Shown here: piece by piece, positions 35,651-44,890 of the stretch | How the letters are laid out: every line of letters starts with the position of its first letter | Position numbering within the stretch: position 1 is the stretch's first letter | Assembly (NCBI RefSeq): GCF_001602095.1 | Contig: NZ_CP014991.1 | Coordinates: forward strand, 1,116,001-1,180,000 | Direction: 5' to 3' | Length of the DNA stretch: 64,000 nt | Origin: Helicobacter himalayensis | Lineage (GTDB): Bacteria > Campylobacterota > Campylobacteria > Campylobacterales > Helicobacteraceae | Notes under the pieces: generated by a model | Told to the model about the DNA's origin: nothing | What the model saw: only the letters and a program-made list of their open reading frames with translations | The model's database searches: none | Program-made: the position numbers and the translations under genes

Positions 35651-37479
35651 AAGCTGACCTCACTTAATTTGATTTGTAACATTTGTATAAACTCCTCCTC
35701 ACTTAGGCTGTATTGCTCGCGCTTTGTCCTATCGCGCACCGCGAGAATCTTGCTTGTAACTTCTTGCTCGCCGATGACAATAATGAGCGGAATATGCTGT
35801 TTTTCTGCAGTGCGGATTCTCTTTGAAAGCGTTTCGTTTTTGTCTAAAATTTCCACATAAGCGCCACTTTGCGCGCTAATGCGCTGGCGCAAGCTCTTTG
35901 CATATGCGCTCTGAGCCTCACCGATAGGGATAAGGCATATCTGCGTAGGCGCGATGAAAAGCGGAAACTCGCCAGCAAAATGCTCTGTCAAAATTGCAAT
36001 AAAACGCTCAAAACTCCCCAAAATCGCGCGATGTATCATAATGGGCGTTTGAGGCTGATTATGTTCATCTGTGTAGCTTAATTCAAAACGTTCAGGCAGA
36101 TTCATATCAATTTGTATCGTGCCACACTGCCATTTGCGCTTGAGCGCATCTGTTATTTTTATATCAATCTTTGGTCCATAAAATGCGCCACCGCCTTCAT
36201 CGACTTTGTAGGCGATATTGTTTTCCTTTAGCGCGCTTTTGAGCGCATTTGTCGCACTTTCCCAAATTTCATCACTCCCAATTGATTTCTGTGGGCGGGT
36301 GGAAAGCTCCATTTCATAGCTGAAATTAAACGCCTCCATAATGCTTTTTGTAAAATCAATGATTTGGTTAATCTCGTTTTTGATCTGCTCTGGCGTGCAA
36401 AAAATATGCGCATCATCTTGGGTAAATTCCCTCACGCGCAAAAGCCCGTGCAACACACCACTTTTTTCGTGTCGATGCACCACGCCATATTCATAAAAGC
36501 GCAAAGGCAACTCGCGGTAGCTTCGTGGCGAGCTTTGATAGACCTTGATATGCCCAACACAATTCATAGGTTTAATGCCATATTCCACTTCATCAATGGT
36601 TGTAAAATACATATTTTCCTTATAGTTTGCGTAATGCCCACTTTTTTTCCACACTTCACTTTTGAGAATCTCAGGTCCGCGCACGGGCTCATACTCGCGC
36701 TTAATAAGGGCTTTGGTAAGTAAAGATTCTATATTTCTACGTAGCCTCGCACCCTTTGGCAGCCATAAAGGTAGCCCTGCGCCGATTTCCTCATCAAAGC
36801 TAAAAAGCCCCATACTCACAGCCAATTTCCTATGATCACGCTTTTTAGCTTCTTGTATTTGGATAAGATAATCATTAAGCGATTGCTTATCGGCAAAGGC
36901 GATGCCATAGATTCTCTGCAACATTTGAGCTTTTTCGTCCCCACCAAGATACGCCCCAGCGATTTTGGTAAGCTTAAAATGCTCTAAAAAGCGCGTATTT
37001 GGCAAATGTGGTCCTCGGCATAAATCTTCAAAATCACCTTGCGTATAAAAGCTAAAGGTATCGCCTTCAATTCTGCTCATCACCGCGAGTTTAAGCGCGT
37101 CATTTGCAAACTTTTGCTCGGCGTTTTTTCGCGTGGTAGAGTATTTGGCTATCTCATAGCCACACTTTGCAATTTCTTTCATTTTAGATTCTATCTTTGG
37201 AAAGTCATCTTCACTAATTTTCTCACTCGTTTGAAAATCATAATAAAAGCCTTCTTCTACCACCGGTCCAACAAAAAATTGCGCGTCTTTGTAAAGTGCT
37301 TTGATTGCTTGAGCGAGCAAATGCGCGCAAGAATGGCGGAGGATAAAAAGCGCGGATTCTGAATTATCAAAATAAATCGGCTCACTATTTGACGCGTTTT
37401 CTAAGCTATTTTCCTGCAAAGTCTGTAAATCATAAATCTTGCCATCAATCTTTTTCCCAATAAGTTCATTTTTACTCAT
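35647..37479 (-). CDS. thrS: Threonyl-tRNA synthetase
   Basis: A 610-residue class II synthetase. Editing domain: [12 protein letters not shown] and CRGPHLPNT. Catalytic domain: [11 protein letters not shown] (zinc Cys), [34 protein letters not shown] (motif 2). Anticodon domain at the C-terminus. The N-terminal TGS domain is short, as in Helicobacter. It lies between frr and infC and overlaps the latter. Confidence 0.96.
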   Translation of the reverse strand: MSKNELIGKKIDGKIYDLQTLQENSLENASNSEPIYFDNSESALFILRHSCAHLLAQAIKALYKDAQFFVGPVVEEGFYYDFQTSEKISEDDFPKIESKMKEIAKCGYEIAKYSTTRKNAEQKFANDALKLAVMSRIEGDTFSFYTQGDFEDLCRGPHLPNTRFLEHFKLTKIAGAYLGGDEKAQMLQRIYGIAFADKQSLNDYLIQIQEAKKRDHRKLAVSMGLFSFDEEIGAGLPLWLPKGARLRRNIESLLTKALIKREYEPVRGPEILKSEVWKKSGHYANYKENMYFTTIDEVEYGIKPMNCVGHIKVYQSSPRSYRELPLRFYEYGVVHRHEKSGVLHGLLRVREFTQDDAHIFCTPEQIKNEINQIIDFTKSIMEAFNFSYEMELSTRPQKSIGSDEIWESATNALKSALKENNIAYKVDEGGGAFYGPKIDIKITDALKRKWQCGTIQIDMNLPERFELSYTDEHNQPQTPIMIHRAILGSFERFIAILTEHFAGEFPLFIAPTQICLIPIGEAQSAYAKSLRQRISAQSGAYVEILDKNETLSKRIRTAEKQHIPLIIVIGEQEVTSKILAVRDRTKREQYSLSEEEFIQMLQIKLSEVSF

Positions 37480-37485
37480 AGATTC

Positions 37486-38052
37486 TTAAACCTTTAAAAT
37501 CTCATCTTCTTTTGCCTTGAGTGCGTCATCGATCTTTTTCACGAAATCATCTGTGTGCTTTTGAACATTCTCATGCGCCTTTTTGCAAGCATCCTCTGTG
37601 ATGGTCTTTGCTTTTTCAAGTTTTTTTAGCGCGTTATTAGAATCTTGCCTAATATTTCGCACCGCTACGCGCCCTTTTTCTGCCATAGCTTTGGCTTCTT
37701 TGGCGATTTCTACGCGTTGCTCTTTTGTCATTGGTGGGAAGTTTAGACGGATAGATTCTCCATCGTTATTTGGTGTCGCGCCGATATTTGCTTCCTGCAA
37801 AGCGCGCTCAATTGCCTTTAATAAACCCTTATCCCACGGCGTTATGACAAGCGTTGAAGCATCTTGCACGACAATAGAGCTCATTTGTGAAAGCGGTGTT
37901 GGCGTCTCGTAATAATCCGCTTTAATAGAATCCACGCGCGCGGTGGATACACGCCCGCTACGCAACGCGCTAAAGTCTTTTTTTAGCGCATTAAGCGACT
38001 TTTCCATACTCTCTTGTGTGCGTTTAAGAATCTGCGAAATTTCATCACTCAT
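37486..38052 (-). CDS. frr: Ribosome recycling factor
   Basis: A 188-residue two-domain protein with [49 protein letters not shown] and [14 protein letters not shown]. It lies 18 bases after secG and 6 bases before thrS, part of a translation operon. Its usual length is about 185. Confidence 0.96.
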   Translation of the reverse strand: MSDEISQILKRTQESMEKSLNALKKDFSALRSGRVSTARVDSIKADYYETPTPLSQMSSIVVQDASTLVITPWDKGLLKAIERALQEANIGATPNNDGESIRLNFPPMTKEQRVEIAKEAKAMAEKGRVAVRNIRQDSNNALKKLEKAKTITEDACKKAHENVQKHTDDFVKKIDDALKAKEDEILKV

Positions 38053-38070
38053 ACAACTTCCTTTGAAAAA

Positions 38071-38457
38071 TTATTGTGGCTGCGCTTGCGTGCTAGCGCT
38101 ATTTAGGGCGTCATCTGCGGGTGTATTTTCAGCTGGCACTAAAGGAGAATCCGGCATTGCAAAAGGGTTTTCAGCCGGTGTTACTTGTAAGCCGTTTTGT
38201 GCGCCACTTTGAATAGAATCCGTAAGACTTGTTTGTTTGTTGTAAAGGTAGCCAAGCGCAATGGTATTTACCAAAAAAAGCAAGCCTAAAAATATAGTGG
38301 CTTTTGCCAAAAATCCCGCAGGACCTTTCGCGCCAAACATACTTTCATTACTTCCACTATACGCACCAAGTCCGAGGCTTGAGCTTTTTTGCAAAAGCAC
38401 CATAATGGTGATTAAAAACACTAAAACAATCTGAACTATAAGCAAAATAAACGCCAT
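38071..38457 (-). CDS. secG: Protein translocase subunit SecG
   Basis: A 128-residue protein with two membrane helices: IVQIVLVFLITIMVLLQKSSS and FLAKATIFLGLLFLVNTIALGYLY, joined by GLGAYSGSNESMFGAKGP, the SecG signature loop. The tail is Ala/Pro/Asn-rich and low-complexity. First gene of the secG-frr-thrS-infC group. Confidence 0.93.
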   Translation of the reverse strand: MAFILLIVQIVLVFLITIMVLLQKSSSLGLGAYSGSNESMFGAKGPAGFLAKATIFLGLLFLVNTIALGYLYNKQTSLTDSIQSGAQNGLQVTPAENPFAMPDSPLVPAENTPADDALNSASTQAQPQ

Positions 38458-38653
38458 AAATTTCTCCGCTAAAAAAATTAAGAAGCGCGATTATAGCAAA
38501 AGAAATGTTAAATCCAGCCAAAAAATTTAAGAGAAACTTTACGCCTTAAATCCTTAAAACTTGCGCCTTTAAAGATTTAAGAATTAATTTCATAATTGCT
38601 TCACAAACATTTGCCACAATACGCTTTTGATTTCAAAAAGCAAGGAATCTGCG

Positions 38654-39211
38654 ATGAAAAAATTCAAATTCGACAAGCAACTTTGGATGAAAATCCATCT
38701 CTACTTAAGCATATTTTTCTTTCCTGTGGCGCTTATCTATGTGCTTACAGGTGCTCTGTATATCTTGGAAATACGCGAGAATGCCGATGCTACAACGCAC
38801 ACCATCACGCTAGATTCTCTCCCTCAAAAAGGGCAAGAGCGGGAATTCATCCTCAATCTCTTGGAGACGCATAGTCTCAAAACCCCAAGTAACACGCAAG
38901 TGCGTATGATGAAAGGCACACCAACAATGGGAAATATCAAATACAGCGTAAGCATCACCAAAGATAAAGATGGCACAAATATCCTACGCACGACAGATAG
39001 GGGCTTGTATGGAATCTTGCTTTTGATGCACAAGGCGAAGGGCAAATTTTATTTTGATATTATCGCGGTGGCTTTTGCAATTAGTATGATTATTTTTTAT
39101 CTCTCCGGGCTTATTATGACTTCATTTTGCAAAAAATATCAAAAAAGTGCGCTTTGGACTTTTGTAGCTGGACTTGGGATTACTGCGCTGGCGGTATATT
39201 TGAGCATTTAA
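38654..39211 (+). CDS. PepSY-associated membrane protein
   Basis: About 185 residues from the ATG at 38654 (AAGGA 8 bases upstream). It has an N-terminal KIHLYLSIFFFPVALIYVLTGALYI helix, a periplasmic PepSY-like section, RGLYGILLLMHKAKGKFYFDIIAVAFAISMIIFYLSGL, and a last helix. Members of this family often accompany siderophore uptake or oxidases, but no such partner is adjacent. Its 3' end overlaps the end of the convergent mnmH remnant by 32 bases. Confidence 0.8.
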   Translation: MKKFKFDKQLWMKIHLYLSIFFFPVALIYVLTGALYILEIRENADATTHTITLDSLPQKGQEREFILNLLETHSLKTPSNTQVRMMKGTPTMGNIKYSVSITKDKDGTNILRTTDRGLYGILLLMHKAKGKFYFDIIAVAFAISMIIFYLSGLIMTSFCKKYQKSALWTFVAGLGITALAVYLSI

Positions 39212-40184
39212 CCATAACTTCTTTTATTTGCTTCAATGCAAAATCTAAATCACTAGAATCCACCTCATACGCGTGAGATTCTATGCGATAGACTTTGTCA
39301 TAATAGCGCGTGATGAGAATCTCTGCCACGCATTCTAAATCCCCTCTTTCATATGCACTCTTTGCTTGAAGCCAAAAATCCTTCCGCATAAAAGGTGCGA
39401 TTTTCTGCATTGCTTGATTGAAAAACACAGAATCTATGGCACTATAAACTTTCGCAATGCGCTTGATACGTAGCTCAAGTGGCGCGCTTACAAGGATTTT
39501 CACGCCATTTTGATAGGCATTATACAGCGCATTTGGTAGCACGAGCGCGCCTAGCTTTTTACTCTCCCCTTCAACCAACACCTGCATATTTTTTAGCTCT
39601 TTTAATCGTGTAAAAAGGAGATTTTCAAACATTCCCACACTTGGTTGCATGCCTAAAATCCCCCCAAAGCTTGAGCCTAAATGTTTAGCAAAAGATTCTA
39701 TATCAAGGGAATTTTTAAAGCGCGCAATAAGCTCACTTTTCCACAACCCGTGGGACCGATAAGCGTAAAAAATGACATTTTAGGGGGCTTTGCTAGAGTG
39801 CTTAAAACCTCGTTACGATAGGCTTTGTATCCGTTTTTCAAACGCAATGTACGAAAGCCAATATTTTGTAAAATGCTCTGCAATGAAAGGCTGCGCATAC
39901 CGCCACGCGCGCAGTGGATTCCGATGATTTTTGCGGGGGGTTATCTGTAGAGATTCTAGCTGCGGCAAGAATCTAGCGATATTTTCACAAATAAGGCTCG
40001 CACCTAACATTTTTGCGCTAAAGGGATTTTGCTTATACAACGTGCCAATTCTATGACGTTGCACATCATTCAAAACCGCGAGATTGAGCGCATTTGGGAT
40101 ATGAGAAAGCGCATACTCGCTAGGGGAGCGCACATCGATGATAATATCAGATTCTGCTAAAAACTCCTGCGCGCTAACTAGCAT
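39180..40184 (-). pseudogene. mnmH: tRNA 2-selenouridine synthase MnmH, two frameshifts
   Basis: MnmH replaces sulfur by selenium in wobble uridines using a rhodanese domain and a P-loop domain. Three frames together cover the gene. 40184-39940 gives the rhodanese N-terminus (DIIIDVRSPSEYALSHIPNA). A second frame gives the active-site loop HCARGGMRS and Walker A GPTGCGK. The third, from about 39740, gives SELIARFKN to the end. Frame 1 to 2 would be healed by one fewer C at the six-C run (39935-39940 on the plus strand as G6), and frame 2 to 3 by one more A at 39737-39740. Two independent lesions favour a true pseudogene, but both lie in homopolymers, so sequencing error is possible. selD is not seen in the window. 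Confidence 0.85.
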
Positions 40185-40211
40185 ACAAAATCTACAACTC
40201 TTAGTAAAACT

Positions 40212-40721
40212 TTAGCGCAAATCCTGCTGTGTTGCATTATTTTGTATAGTTTGGAAATTCCGCACATTTTCCTTTCGCGTGCCTTTGCGTTGCAATGCGG
40301 CTTCATAGCGGCGGATTTCCATAGGCGTTTTTGGCGTAAATGGCGGAATTGGCTTTTTCTCGCCGGTTTTTGTATCAATGGCTACCATCGTAAAATAGCA
40401 AGTATTGCAATGCGTAACAAAGCGATTCTTAATATCCTCGCTAATGACTTTTATCCCAACCTCGCAACTTGTCTTGCCGACATAATTCACGCTCGCAAGA
40501 AAAATCATAAGCGAACCGATAGGGATAGGGTGTTTAAAGATAAGATTATCCACACTCAAAGTCACCACGCCGTGCCCACAATAGCGCGTGGCGCAAGTGT
40601 AGGCGACTTGGTCAAGCAATTTCATCAATTCTCCCCCATGCACCACACCGCTAAAATTCGCCAAATTCGGACTTGCAAGAATACTCATCGTGAGCGATCT
40701 TGTGTCAAATACATCTTCCAT
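40212..40721 (-). CDS. Acyl-CoA thioesterase (YciA-like hotdog fold)
   Basis: A 169-residue hotdog-fold protein: NFSGVVHGGELMKLLDQVAYTCATRYCG carries the HGG..D substrate/catalytic segment, then VTLSVDNLIFKHPIPIGSLM and TCYFTMVAIDTKTGEKKPIPPF. These match YciA/BACH-type acyl-CoA thioesterases. It stands between mnmH and rseP, separated by about 50 bases from the latter. Confidence 0.9.
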   Translation of the reverse strand: MEDVFDTRSLTMSILASPNLANFSGVVHGGELMKLLDQVAYTCATRYCGHGVVTLSVDNLIFKHPIPIGSLMIFLASVNYVGKTSCEVGIKVISEDIKNRFVTHCNTCYFTMVAIDTKTGEKKPIPPFTPKTPMEIRRYEAALQRKGTRKENVRNFQTIQNNATQQDLR

Positions 40722-40771
40722 AACTCACCTCTTTTGCTATTAAAATAAGTATCAATTATGCACTTGATAGG

Positions 40772-41941
40772 TTAATAAAGAAGCCTTGTCATATCATTAA
40801 AAAGCCCCAAAAGCATAATCGCAACAATAAACGCCAACCCCAACAAGCTAAGAAGTCGCAAAATGCGCTCGTTTGGCTCTTTGCGCGTTAGCATTTCATA
40901 CAACACAAAAAGAATCTGTCCGCCATCAAGGAGGGGGATTGGCAAAAGATTAATAAGCCCAAGATTGATTGAAAGAAGTGCGCAAAAGCCAAAAAACACC
41001 ACCAAATCGCTTTGAGCGATATGGCTAAGTGTGCCTGTCATACCCACCACGCCACTCACTTCACGCACGCTCACCACGCCACTTGCAAGCTTTGCAATAC
41101 TTTGGGCTATGAAATGCGTAGATTCTAAAGTCTTGCGCCATGCGATTTGCAAGGATTGCAAAAGTGAGAAATCAAGCACTTCTGCTTTTTGCGTGGCGTA
41201 GATTCCGATGAATGCTTGCGTTTGTGGTTCTTTAAACATGTTTTGCCCTTGCCTGAAAAATGGTGTGATAAAAAGTTCTATTGTTTGAGAATCTACATTG
41301 CTAGATTCTATATTTTCAGAATCTCGTTGAATGAGGAATTTTAACGCACTTAAAGAGCTATGCTTTTGCAATGCGTTGCTAATATCCTGCCATAAAAAAA
41401 TATTTTCATTTTCAATTTTTATAATCCTATCGCCGGTTAAGATTCCGGCTTTTTGTGCTGGTGAATCTTCTTGCAAACCCCCAACCACAGGTGCTAAACC
41501 AACTGCACCATTAAAGCAGATTCCAAAATAGAGCAAAAATCCAAGCAAAAGATTAAAAACAGGACCGCCAAGCAGCACCAAAAGTCGCACAATAGGCGAT
41601 TTGCTTTCATAAGAATCTAAACTTTGTGTGTGTGGGGATTTTGAAATATGTTTGGCTTCTGAAGTGGATTCCAAAGCGCGCGGAGTTTCTAAGGTTTGCG
41701 AAAATTGCGAAGTTCGAGAATCCGCGCTATATTCCAAACCCTTTAGCTTCACATAGCCACCAAGCGGAATGAGTGAGAGCGCATACTGCGTGCCTTTGTG
41801 GGTGAAGGTGCAAAGCTTTTTACCAAAACCAATGCTAAACACCTCAACGCCAATCCCACACAAACGCGCGATGAGAAAATGCCCCAACTCGTGGAATAGC
41901 ACAAGAAAGCAAAGCGCGATGAGCGCGAGAGCTAGCCCCAA
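40772..41941 (-). CDS. rseP: Site-2 zinc metalloprotease RseP-like
   Basis: A 389-residue intramembrane protease with LVLFHELGHFLIARLCGI (HExxH) in the first helix, SLIPLGGYVKLKG, a PDZ domain (AGILTGDRIIKIENENIF) and the LDG motif NLLPIPLLDGG. A Ser/Thr-rich stretch (about residues 75-110) separates the first helix pair from the rest, a variable loop. It lies 2 bases after pgsA. Confidence 0.94.
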   Translation of the reverse strand: MGLALALIALCFLVLFHELGHFLIARLCGIGVEVFSIGFGKKLCTFTHKGTQYALSLIPLGGYVKLKGLEYSADSRTSQFSQTLETPRALESTSEAKHISKSPHTQSLDSYESKSPIVRLLVLLGGPVFNLLLGFLLYFGICFNGAVGLAPVVGGLQEDSPAQKAGILTGDRIIKIENENIFLWQDISNALQKHSSLSALKFLIQRDSENIESSNVDSQTIELFITPFFRQGQNMFKEPQTQAFIGIYATQKAEVLDFSLLQSLQIAWRKTLESTHFIAQSIAKLASGVVSVREVSGVVGMTGTLSHIAQSDLVVFFGFCALLSINLGLINLLPIPLLDGGQILFVLYEMLTRKEPNERILRLLSLLGLAFIVAIMLLGLFNDMTRLLY

Positions 41942-41942
41942 G

Positions 41943-42488
41943 CTAGTCCTTTAGCGTTTTGTAGTATTTTATCGTGTATTCAACGCCAGAATACAACGTT
42001 AAAAATGTCGCAAACCACAGCAAAACCTCGCCACCGGGGAAAAAATCCGCTAATAAAAAGGCAATTGCAGCAATTTGCGCACCGGTTTTGTATTTGCCAG
42101 CTTGCGAGGCGGCGACGCTTTTCCCACTGCTCGCCACCACCACGCGCAAACCTGTGATAAAAAATTCCCTGCTTAAAATCAAAAATACCGCCCACGCATT
42201 TGCTCTCTCTAGCACAAGCAATGCAATAAAGGCTGAGAGAATAAGCATTTTGTCCGCTAATGGGTCAAAAACCTCACCAAAAAGGGACTTGAAGTTGTAT
42301 TCTCGCGCGATATAGCCATCAAAAAAATCTGTCAAACTCGCAATACAAAAAATAAGACAGGCAAAATAATTCACCCACGAAAAATCCATATATACAGGGA
42401 AAATCAGCTCATAATGCAACACAAAAAAAAGTAGCAAAATCGCTAACATAATACGAGAAATGCTTAGAATATTAGGCACATAGCGCAA
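41943..42488 (-). CDS. pgsA: CDP-diacylglycerol-glycerol-3-phosphate 3-phosphatidyltransferase
   Basis: First committed step to phosphatidylglycerol. The 181-residue membrane protein has the CDP-alcohol phosphotransferase motif SLTDFFDGYIAREYNFKSLFGEVFDPLADK (D-x2-DG-x2-AR-x8-G-x3-D-x3-D). It starts with MRYVPNILSISRI. Operon with rseP. Confidence 0.96.
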   Translation of the reverse strand: MRYVPNILSISRIMLAILLLFFVLHYELIFPVYMDFSWVNYFACLIFCIASLTDFFDGYIAREYNFKSLFGEVFDPLADKMLILSAFIALLVLERANAWAVFLILSREFFITGLRVVVASSGKSVAASQAGKYKTGAQIAAIAFLLADFFPGGEVLLWFATFLTLYSGVEYTIKYYKTLKD

Positions 42489-42611
42489 ACAAAATCCTTA
42501 AGAATGAAATTAGACAAAATGTTTGGATTATAGCTCAAAATTGTATCTTTTGTGCAACTAATTTTTGGAGCAAGATAAATGGAAATTAAGGCAATTTTAA
42601 CCTTAAATTTG

Positions 42612-42617
42612 TATAAT
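42612..42617 (+). promoter_or_regulatory. -10 box of tRNA-Leu
   Basis: TATAAT 37 bases before the tRNA-Leu gene. A weak -35 only (A/G-rich at the expected place). It also lies upstream of the divergent pgsA operon. Confidence 0.6.
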
Positions 42618-42654
42618 TGTGCCTTTTTATGACGTTGATTTATAAAGTAGTTAT

Positions 42655-42739
42655 GCGGAAGTGGCGAAACTGGCAGACGCACTAGACTTAGGATCTAGCG
42701 CCGCAAGGCATGGAGGTTCAAGTCCTCTCTTCCGCACCA
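42655..42739 (+). tRNA. tRNA-Leu (anticodon TAG)
   Basis: An 85-base class II tRNA with encoded CCA. The acceptor stem GCGGAAG pairs with CTTCCGC, the anticodon stem CTAGA/TCTAG has loop CTTAGGA (TAG at 42689-42691), a variable arm follows, and the T arm has GGTTCAAGTCC. A defence gene cluster follows. Confidence 0.96.
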
Positions 42740-42965
42740 CTTTCTACACTAGATTTAGTATCCTCTTGCAAAATCCTTAAGCTTCACTTTTATTTGAAAA
42801 TCTCAACCTTTCATCTTGCAACATCTCTAAAATTAGCTTTTGCCCACCGCTTCATTGTTGTAAAACCTCGCATTGCTTTCTAAACAATGCTATTCTTATA
42901 AAAAAGTCTAGCTAAGAATAATCTCAAGGATTCTTTTTTTAAGGAAGTGGTGGAAAGAGAGGATA

Positions 42966-42988
42966 GAGGCTTTTCTTAGAAAAGCCTC
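42966..42988 (-). terminator. Hairpin downstream of the DUF262 gene
   Basis: Perfect arms GAGGCTTTTC / GAAAAGCCTC with a 3-base loop, 18 bases past the stop of the leftward DUF262 gene. The terminal T-run is missing, so terminator function is tentative. The rest of the 267-base gap to tRNA-Leu shows no gene. Confidence 0.5.
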
Positions 42989-43006
42989 AAAACTAAAGAA
43001 TTTTTC

Positions 43007-44764
43007 TTATAAAAATTCTTTGAAAAACTCTTCTTTAGCCCATTGTGTGAATTTCTCATTTTCTTGTTTTATATTTTCTTTATTGAAAGATAAGAAATCC
43101 TCTCTGTTTGCAAATTGCCTATTGTAAAAAATGCTAGATTCTTTATAAATCTCTTGTTTTTTGGCTAATCCAGCATCTTTGCACTTAGCATTTAAGTTGT
43201 TTTCTAAAATAAGTAAATTGCCAAATGTATCTTTAAGCCCGCTAAATTCATCGCTAGATTCAAATTTATAGTCCCTTAAAGAGCCATTTGCTACCGCATT
43301 TTGTGGGATTATATGCTCAATGCTCATATCATATACTTTTTTATTCTCTAAGATGTCTTTAAAATCCCCTACACTCAAATTCTCTGAATGATAGGTTAAA
43401 AATAAATAATGAAAATATTTTCCCCAAGTAAAATTATTCAAAGCAATCTTATTTAGAAACTCATTAATGTCTCCAAAGTTACCTTTTCTACATTTTTTGC
43501 ACATTTCAATTATCTCTTTCTTAAATGTTTCTTTACTTTCTGCATATTCGTAGAGTTTGTAAGCAGAAGAATCATTTGTGGAATCTAGACCATAAAAGCA
43601 TATTTGAGCCTTAGCAAAAAGCCTTAAGCACTCATCATCTAAAATATTATTGATTTTTAATCTCACTAAAGATGCATAAAAGAAAGGATTGATTCTTAAG
43701 ATATAAAGCAATTTGAAAGCTTCTATGCTGTTTTCTGCCATTTTAGCAATTTCTAAAAATGCTTTAAAAAAATCACGCAAATCTTTTGAGTAGGTATCAA
43801 GCCAATCGCGTAAATCTCGCAAGATTTGTTCTTTATTTGTTTCACTTTCTTGCAAACCTTTGATTTTACTTTTTAATACATCTTTGAGTTTTGTATAAGC
43901 CTCTTTAGCACCATAGCTGTAATGTCCTATGCCTTCTTGCCCTAATGCGTGATAATTGAAGATTCTAGATTCCACTTCCTTGTTAAAATCCTTATCTCCT
44001 AAAGACGAGGCAACATGGCATTTTCTTATCTCTGTGATGATTTTAAAAATCTCTCCAAAACGTTCATTAATGACTTTATCAAGTGTGGCATTGCAATATT
44101 TATTAGAATATAAAATAAGCAAGGATTTGAGTTTGTCTAAAATTAAAAGTGGCACGCCTCTATCATTGACGGTTTGAAACATTCTAATTGCCCTACCAGA
44201 ATCTTTTTCTTCTAAGCGCATAAGCACCATTTTATCAAGCACATCTAAAAGTGTTTTTGCCCTCTCTGATTCTAACCCACCTACTTTTGCCCAAATTGCA
44301 TTAAAAACTTCATAAAGGTTTTTTTGCCCATCAGTTTTTGCCTCTTTTTTTAACCCAGAATTTACTTCTCCTTCTTCTGCTTGTTTTAAAATCTTGCTAA
44401 AAAATTCTCTATTTTGCTCAATCACTCTTAGTCTAGGCTTGTCATCATCGTCTAAAAATTTGTTTATGTCGCGCTTGGGGTTCTGCTTCTTATAATTTAG
44501 CGCATAGCGCAACATAAAAAGTGTAGTGCTTCTCTGCTGACCATCAATAATATCATACACGCTAGAATCTATAAGATTTTTCGCAATAACAATCGTGCCT
44601 AGAAAATGTCCCATTTCATCACTTTGGGCTTGTTCTGCCTCTAATAAATCTTCCCATAAATCCTCTAAATTTTTCGCTCTCCAAGCATAATCTCGCTGAT
44701 AGTTTGGAATCTCAAAAATTCCATTATTAAAAACATCTGCAACTTTGCTTTGACCTTGACTCAT
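43007..44764 (-). CDS. DUF262/DUF1524 (GmrSD-like) protein
   Basis: A 585-residue soluble protein. The N-terminal DUF262 domain has FEIPNYQRDYAWRAKNLEDLWEDL and the ParB-like VYDIIDGQQRSTTLFMLRYAL (DGQQR motif). The C-terminal DUF1524 HNH-type domain has MSIEHIIPQNA and FGNLLILENNLNAKCKD. This is the architecture of GmrS-GmrD fusions and other type IV modification-dependent nucleases, which cut modified phage DNA using NTP. It lies next to a large type IIG-like enzyme, in line with a small defence island. The start MSQGQSKVADVF is taken at the 44764 ATG. Confidence 0.85.
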   Translation of the reverse strand: MSQGQSKVADVFNNGIFEIPNYQRDYAWRAKNLEDLWEDLLEAEQAQSDEMGHFLGTIVIAKNLIDSSVYDIIDGQQRSTTLFMLRYALNYKKQNPKRDINKFLDDDDKPRLRVIEQNREFFSKILKQAEEGEVNSGLKKEAKTDGQKNLYEVFNAIWAKVGGLESERAKTLLDVLDKMVLMRLEEKDSGRAIRMFQTVNDRGVPLLILDKLKSLLILYSNKYCNATLDKVINERFGEIFKIITEIRKCHVASSLGDKDFNKEVESRIFNYHALGQEGIGHYSYGAKEAYTKLKDVLKSKIKGLQESETNKEQILRDLRDWLDTYSKDLRDFFKAFLEIAKMAENSIEAFKLLYILRINPFFYASLVRLKINNILDDECLRLFAKAQICFYGLDSTNDSSAYKLYEYAESKETFKKEIIEMCKKCRKGNFGDINEFLNKIALNNFTWGKYFHYLFLTYHSENLSVGDFKDILENKKVYDMSIEHIIPQNAVANGSLRDYKFESSDEFSGLKDTFGNLLILENNLNAKCKDAGLAKKQEIYKESSIFYNRQFANREDFLSFNKENIKQENEKFTQWAKEEFFKEFL

Positions 44765-44824
44765 ATTCTCTTTCTCCCTTTATGCGAACTTCTTGCATTG
44801 TACTCAAAAAAAACAAATCAAACC

Positions 44825-44856
44825 CTTGACAAACACTAAGTGTCAAGCTTTATAAT
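44825..44856 (+). promoter_or_regulatory. Promoter with inverted-repeat operator before the alpha/beta hydrolase gene
   Basis: TTGACA (44826-44831) and TATAAT (44851-44856) with a long 19-base spacer. The -35 is part of an inverted repeat CTTGACA-N9-TGTCAAG (44825-44847), whose centre ACACTAAGTGT is itself palindromic. A dimeric regulator binding here would block or, given the long spacer, remodel the promoter. Confidence 0.65.
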
Positions 44857-44890
44857 TACATTTTCAAACATCAAAGCTAAAGGAGACAAA

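Noticed and set aside
39935-39940. Phase-variation tract in mnmH
   Set aside because: Six Gs is short for slippage, and a second frameshift outside the tract would still break the gene.
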